Positions 6,231 through 8,783 of a stretch of DNA of 8,783 nucleotides are shown piece after piece. Position 1 is the stretch's first letter, and each line of letters opens with the position of its first letter. The translations under genes and the position numbers were made by a program. The notes beneath the pieces were generated by a model, which made no database searches, was not told the DNA's origin, and saw nothing but the letters and a program-made list of their open reading frames with translations. This DNA comes from an uncultured Clostridia bacterium (GTDB lineage: Bacteria; Bacillota; Clostridia; Christensenellales; Borkfalkiaceae): the NCBI GenBank assembly GCA_944376035.1, contig CALWBJ010000177.1:1-8783 (forward strand), in the 5' to 3' direction.

Positions 6231-7478
6231 TTATCTCTTTAAAAGCACTTCTTTTTCATATTTATCGATTTCATCGAAGAGAGCGCAGTCGGTGGGAGCG
6301 TTTTCTCTCTTGCAGTATTCGTTCCATACGTCGCCGAAAGGCAGAGTCTTGGTGTTTTCCTGTCTTACGAAAAGTTCGGTGAGTTTGTTCTCGTCCTGTA
6401 ATTTTTTGAGTTGTTCGTTGGGAAGAAGCATAGCGTTTAAAAGCGCCTTCTGGAAACTGCGGAAGCCTACGGACCATGCCGCTATACGGTTTATGCTTGC
6501 ATCAAAGTAGTCAAGCGCCATATAAACTCTGTCGAGAGCGTTATTTCTGACGATTTCTTTGGCGATTTCTCTTGTTTCGTCATCAAAGAGCACCGAATGG
6601 TCGGAGTCCCAACGTATGGGGCGGGTGATGTGAAGGGCGATTTCGGGGAAGAAAGCAAGGAGCGCGGGGATTTTATCCGAAACTACCTCGGTGGGGTGAT
6701 AATGTCCGTTATCCATAAGCGGCAGACATCCGTCGTGCATAGCCGCGAAACTTAAAGCAAACTCCGCGCTTCCGACAGTGTAAGCCTCCACGCCTATACC
6801 GAACACCTTTGACTCCACGCAGGGTTTTACAAGATTTTTGTCAAACGGCTCGCTGAGAATTTCTTCAATGCTTTCCTTATAACGGATACGGGGTCCCATT
6901 CTGTCGGCGGGTATATCCTTATAACCGTCGCCCGTCCAGATGTTCATAACGCAGGGAACGCCTGTTTCCTTTGCAAAGTATTCGGAAATTCTTATGCAGG
7001 CCTTGCCGTGCGCTATCCAGAATTTTCTCGTCTCTTCATCGGGGGAGGAGAGAGTCAGACCGTCTTTTACCTTGGGGTGAGAAAAGAACGTGGGGTTGAA
7101 ATCAATACCCATATTTCTCTTTTTTGCGAAATCCACCCATTTTTCGAAGTGTTTGGGCTCTAATTTATCTCTGTCTACAAATTCGCCGTCGAAAATAGCG
7201 TAGCAAGCGTGAACGTTAAGTTTCTTCTTTCCGGGGCATAACGCCATAACTTTATCCATATCTGCCATGAGTTGTTCGGGAGTTCTGGCTTTTCCTATGT
7301 AATTGCCCGTTGCCTGAATTCCTCCCGTGAGCGGACCGTCATGGTCAAATCCCGTTACGTCGTCGCCTTGCCAGCAGTGCAGCGAAACGGGTACGGTAGC
7401 GAGTTTTTTAAGTACCTCTTCGGTATCGATGCCGAGTTTTGCGTAAATTTCTTTTGCCGACTGATATCTGTCTGTCAT
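6231..7478 (-). CDS. rhaA: L-rhamnose isomerase
   Basis: Converts L-rhamnose to L-rhamnulose, the first step of rhamnose catabolism, in the cytoplasm with divalent metal. The 415-aa protein aligns along its length with E. coli RhaA (419 aa) as I recall it. Shared segments include HCWQGDDV (34-41), LTGGIQATGNY (50-60), FNPTFFSHP (127-135), VMNIW (177-181), VESKVFGIGVEAYTVGS (221-237), GHYHPTEVVSDKI (258-270), RWDSDH (289-294) and LDYFDASINRIAAW (322-335). Metal and catalytic residues are present: E222, D256, H283, D291, D293, D323. The start is ATG 7478, with AAGGAG 7 nt upstream; the in-frame ATG 7505 would put that site inside the gene. It has its own promoter and terminator. No rhaB, rhaD, rhaM, transporter or regulator gene is in view, so the rest of the pathway must lie elsewhere. 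Confidence 0.97.
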   Translation of the reverse strand: MTDRYQSAKEIYAKLGIDTEEVLKKLATVPVSLHCWQGDDVTGFDHDGPLTGGIQATGNYIGKARTPEQLMADMDKVMALCPGKKKLNVHACYAIFDGEFVDRDKLEPKHFEKWVDFAKKRNMGIDFNPTFFSHPKVKDGLTLSSPDEETRKFWIAHGKACIRISEYFAKETGVPCVMNIWTGDGYKDIPADRMGPRIRYKESIEEILSEPFDKNLVKPCVESKVFGIGVEAYTVGSAEFALSFAAMHDGCLPLMDNGHYHPTEVVSDKIPALLAFFPEIALHITRPIRWDSDHSVLFDDETREIAKEIVRNNALDRVYMALDYFDASINRIAAWSVGFRSFQKALLNAMLLPNEQLKKLQDENKLTELFVRQENTKTLPFGDVWNEYCKRENAPTDCALFDEIDKYEKEVLLKR

Positions 7479-7485
7479 TTTAAAT

Positions 7486-7491
7486 CTCCTT
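7486..7491 (-). promoter_or_regulatory. Ribosome binding site that decides the rhaA start
   Basis: On the minus strand AAGGAG lies 7 nt before ATG 7478. It overlaps the nine extra codons that would follow from ATG 7505, so that longer start is rejected. Confidence 0.9.
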
Positions 7492-7496
7492 ATAAA

Positions 7497-7519
7497 TGTA
7501 AACATTCGTATAGTTCACA
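7497..7519. promoter_or_regulatory. Possible operator in the rhaA leader
   Basis: TGTAAAC (7497-7503) and GTTCACA (7513-7519) are inverted half-sites, matching at 6 of 7 positions and separated by 9 bp, about 16 bp centre to centre. They lie between the rhaA transcription start (near 7533) and the ribosome binding site, where a bound repressor would block elongation. No regulator gene is in the window, and chance is a fair alternative. Confidence 0.4.
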
Positions 7520-7539
7520 TAAGAAAAATCATTAAAAAT

Positions 7540-7568
7540 ATTTTAACACAAAACTTTAACGCCGTCAA
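7540..7568 (-). promoter_or_regulatory. Sigma-A promoter of rhaA
   Basis: On the minus strand TTGACG (7563-7568) and TAAAAT (7540-7545) are exactly 17 bp apart, with TG one base before the -10 (TGTTAAAAT). The predicted start is near 7533, giving a 55-nt leader. Confidence 0.85.
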
Positions 7569-7630
7569 TGCTAAAATAATAAAAATAAAAGCAATTATAA
7601 GTGAAAATAATAAATCCTTATAAAAGAAGT

Positions 7631-7649
7631 TTAAAGAAATTTTCTTTAA
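7631..7649. promoter_or_regulatory. 9-1-9 palindrome upstream of the ZIP promoter, candidate metalloregulator site
   Basis: TTAAAGAAA-T-TTTCTTTAA is a perfect inverted repeat with a single central base, ending 11 bp before the -35 box of the ZIP gene. The odd-centred 9-1-9 geometry is that of B. subtilis Zur boxes (Fur and PerR boxes are 7-1-7), although the half-site letters differ from the Zur consensus. The palindrome is seen directly; the regulator is inference. Its place upstream of the -35 is less typical for a repressor. Confidence 0.5.
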
Positions 7650-7660
7650 GCGGTAAAAGA

Positions 7661-7689
7661 TTGACATATTTTTTCGTTTGGTTTATACT
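7661..7689 (+). promoter_or_regulatory. Near-consensus sigma-A promoter of the ZIP transporter gene
   Basis: Consensus TTGACA (7661-7666), a 17-bp spacer, and TATACT (7684-7689, 5/6). The start is expected near 7696, about 44 nt before ATG 7740. It is divergent from the rhaA promoter, with about 90 bp between the two -35 boxes. Confidence 0.92.
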
Positions 7690-7739
7690 CGTTACGGTTA
7701 AAAATTGATTTATAAGAAGACTACGGAAGGTTTATTCAA

Positions 7740-8528
7740 ATGAGCGGAACACTGATTACGGTAATTGGATTTACAATAATATTTTTATCGACAACTCTCG
7801 GGTCGTCGCTGGTATTTTTCTTGAAAAAGGACATATCCGAGAAGTCCAATGCGGTGATTTTAGGGTTCGCGGCGGGTATAATGACTGCGGCGTCAGTATG
7901 GTCGTTGCTTGTCCCGTCCATAGAACAGTCAAGCGATTGGGGTACTTGGAGTTTTGTACCTGCGGCAGTGGGGTTCATTGCGGGCGGATTGTTTTTGGTT
8001 CTTCTCGACAGGGTCGTACCGCATTCGCATCTTTCCGGGGATAAAGACGAAGGACCGCAGGTTTCTTTGCATAAGCCCATGAAAATGTTTCTTGCGGTAA
8101 CAATACATAATATACCCGAAGGTCTTTCAGTCGGTTTTGCATTCGGTGCGGCGGCTGCCATGGCTACAAACGACGCGCTTTTCGGCGCTTTGGGACTTGC
8201 CATAGGAATTGCAGTTCAGAATTTTCCCGAAGGCGCGGCAGTGGCGCTTCCGCTTGCTAAATCTATCGGCAGTAAGAAAAAATCCTTTTTATACGGTGCG
8301 GCAAGCGGTATAGTAGAGCCTATTTCTGCAATAGCGGGATATTTTCTCGCATCCGTCCTTACGGTGGCTCAACCCTGGCTTCTGGCGTTCTCCGCGGGCG
8401 CGATGATATTCGTTGTCGTCGAAGATTTGATACCGGACGCTAAAATAGAAGGACATCCGCACCTCGGCACGTGGGGTATAATGACCGGTTTTGTAATCAT
8501 GATGATTCTTGACGTCGCTCTCGGATAA
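7740..8528 (+). CDS. ZIP family (GufA/ZupT-like) divalent metal transporter
   Basis: Integral membrane transporter of 262 aa expected to move Zn2+ and perhaps Fe2+ or Mn2+ into the cytoplasm. The transport-site motifs of the GufA-type ZIP group are intact: HNIPEGLSVG (123-132), QNFPEGAAVALP (160-171), GIVEP (190-194) and VVEDLIP (226-232). About eight membrane segments are visible. The loop between segments 3 and 4 carries a short His/Asp/Glu stretch (PHSHLSGDKDEG, about 94-105), the usual place of a metal-sensing loop in ZIPs. ATG 7740 has GGAAGG 9 nt upstream. The gene has its own promoter with a palindrome next to it, which fits metal-dependent control, and its own terminator. Metal specificity cannot be read from the sequence. 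Confidence 0.93.
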   Translation: MSGTLITVIGFTIIFLSTTLGSSLVFFLKKDISEKSNAVILGFAAGIMTAASVWSLLVPSIEQSSDWGTWSFVPAAVGFIAGGLFLVLLDRVVPHSHLSGDKDEGPQVSLHKPMKMFLAVTIHNIPEGLSVGFAFGAAAAMATNDALFGALGLAIGIAVQNFPEGAAVALPLAKSIGSKKKSFLYGAASGIVEPISAIAGYFLASVLTVAQPWLLAFSAGAMIFVVVEDLIPDAKIEGHPHLGTWGIMTGFVIMMILDVALG

Positions 8529-8679
8529 TATTAAATCGGTTATGTTGTAACTTTTATAATTTTCATATTTTTAACATACTGAAAATTCAACATATTAAAA
8601 AAACTTACTGTTCTGAAATATTTGTGATAAGTTTGATATATTGATAAATATAAGTTTCTGAAAAAAATATATATGATAT

Positions 8680-8724
8680 AAACTTCCGCCCGACCGCACT
8701 TGTGCGGTCGGGCGGAAGTTTTTT
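8680..8724 (+). terminator. Strong intrinsic terminator after the ZIP gene
   Basis: Perfect 20-bp arms (8680-8699 and 8702-8721), with a GC-rich core CTTCCGCCCGACCGCAC and a 2-nt centre, followed by T to 8724. It lies about 150 nt after the ZIP stop codon, leaving an unusually long AT-rich 3' region (8529-8679) in which I see no gene. Nothing is recognisable from 8725 to the window end. Confidence 0.95.
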
Positions 8725-8783
8725 AAAAATGATAAGTTACAATAAATTTTAAAAGTTTGTTTTAACAATAAATCAAATAATTT

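Noticed and set aside
6119..6382. 87-codon plus-strand frame crossing the rhaA terminator
   Set aside because: It runs through the terminator palindrome and antisense into the 3' end of rhaA, has an Arg-rich composition and no convincing ribosome site.
7479..7505. Upstream ATG 7505 as the start of rhaA
   Set aside because: The AAGGAG ribosome site would then lie inside the coding region. ATG 7478 has the right spacing and matches the RhaA family N-terminus.
7595..7623. TTATAAG-N15-CTTATAA inverted repeat between rhaA and ZIP
   Set aside because: Seven-base A/T-rich arms in a very AT-rich stretch, far from both start sites. A match this good is expected by chance.
7736..8203. 155-codon minus-strand frame opposite the ZIP gene
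   Set aside because: It is wholly antisense to a gene with intact ZIP motifs, and its protein is Pro/Ser/Thr-rich with no recognisable domain. It is a shadow frame.

Overview
The window looks like ordinary chromosomal DNA from a low-GC member of the Bacillota (Firmicutes), most likely Clostridia. The grounds are AT-rich intergenic DNA, strong AAGGAG-type ribosome binding sites, sigma-A style promoters, the trmN6(yabB)-rsmI gene pair typical of Firmicutes, and a PF06541 membrane protein of the kind common in this phylum. The genus cannot be named from sequence alone. I count eight protein genes. No rRNA, tRNA, CRISPR array, insertion sequence or phage gene is visible.

Layout. (1) Positions 1-2550, plus strand: a tRNA1(Val) A37 N6-methyltransferase-like gene, then rsmI (16S rRNA C1402 2'-O-methyltransferase) starting at TTG, then a PF06541 membrane protein. 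A bidirectional hairpin terminator ends the run. (2) Positions 2733-4512, minus strand: a nitroreductase-fold flavoprotein, an FMN flavoprotein with an iron-sulfur-flavoprotein-like cysteine cluster, and a dUTPase only 1 nt downstream of it. (3) Positions 4590-6012, minus strand: an ArsB/NhaD-like (ion transporter superfamily) permease as a single-gene unit with its own extended -10 promoter and terminator, and no ars genes nearby. (4) Positions 6152-7568, minus strand: L-rhamnose isomerase (rhaA) as a single-gene unit with a strong promoter and a 32-nt perfect-palindrome terminator. (5) Positions 7631-8724, plus strand: a GufA-type ZIP metal transporter, divergent from rhaA, with a near-consensus promoter, a 9-1-9 palindrome just upstream of it, and a 20-bp-stem terminator.

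How the genes fit together. The first group is RNA modification plus an unexplained membrane protein. The second mixes redox flavoproteins with nucleotide-pool cleaning. The rest are single-gene transport or sugar units under their own control. Two gene starts are placed downstream of the longest possible reading frame (rhaA and the nitroreductase), because the Shine-Dalgarno sequence lies inside the longer frame.

I found no convincing new multi-gene system. The most interesting signals are regulatory: the Fur/Zur-geometry palindrome beside the ZIP promoter, a half-site pair in the rhaA leader, and a hairpin-bearing leader with a 10-bp direct repeat in front of rsmI. All of these are read by eye; no search was run.
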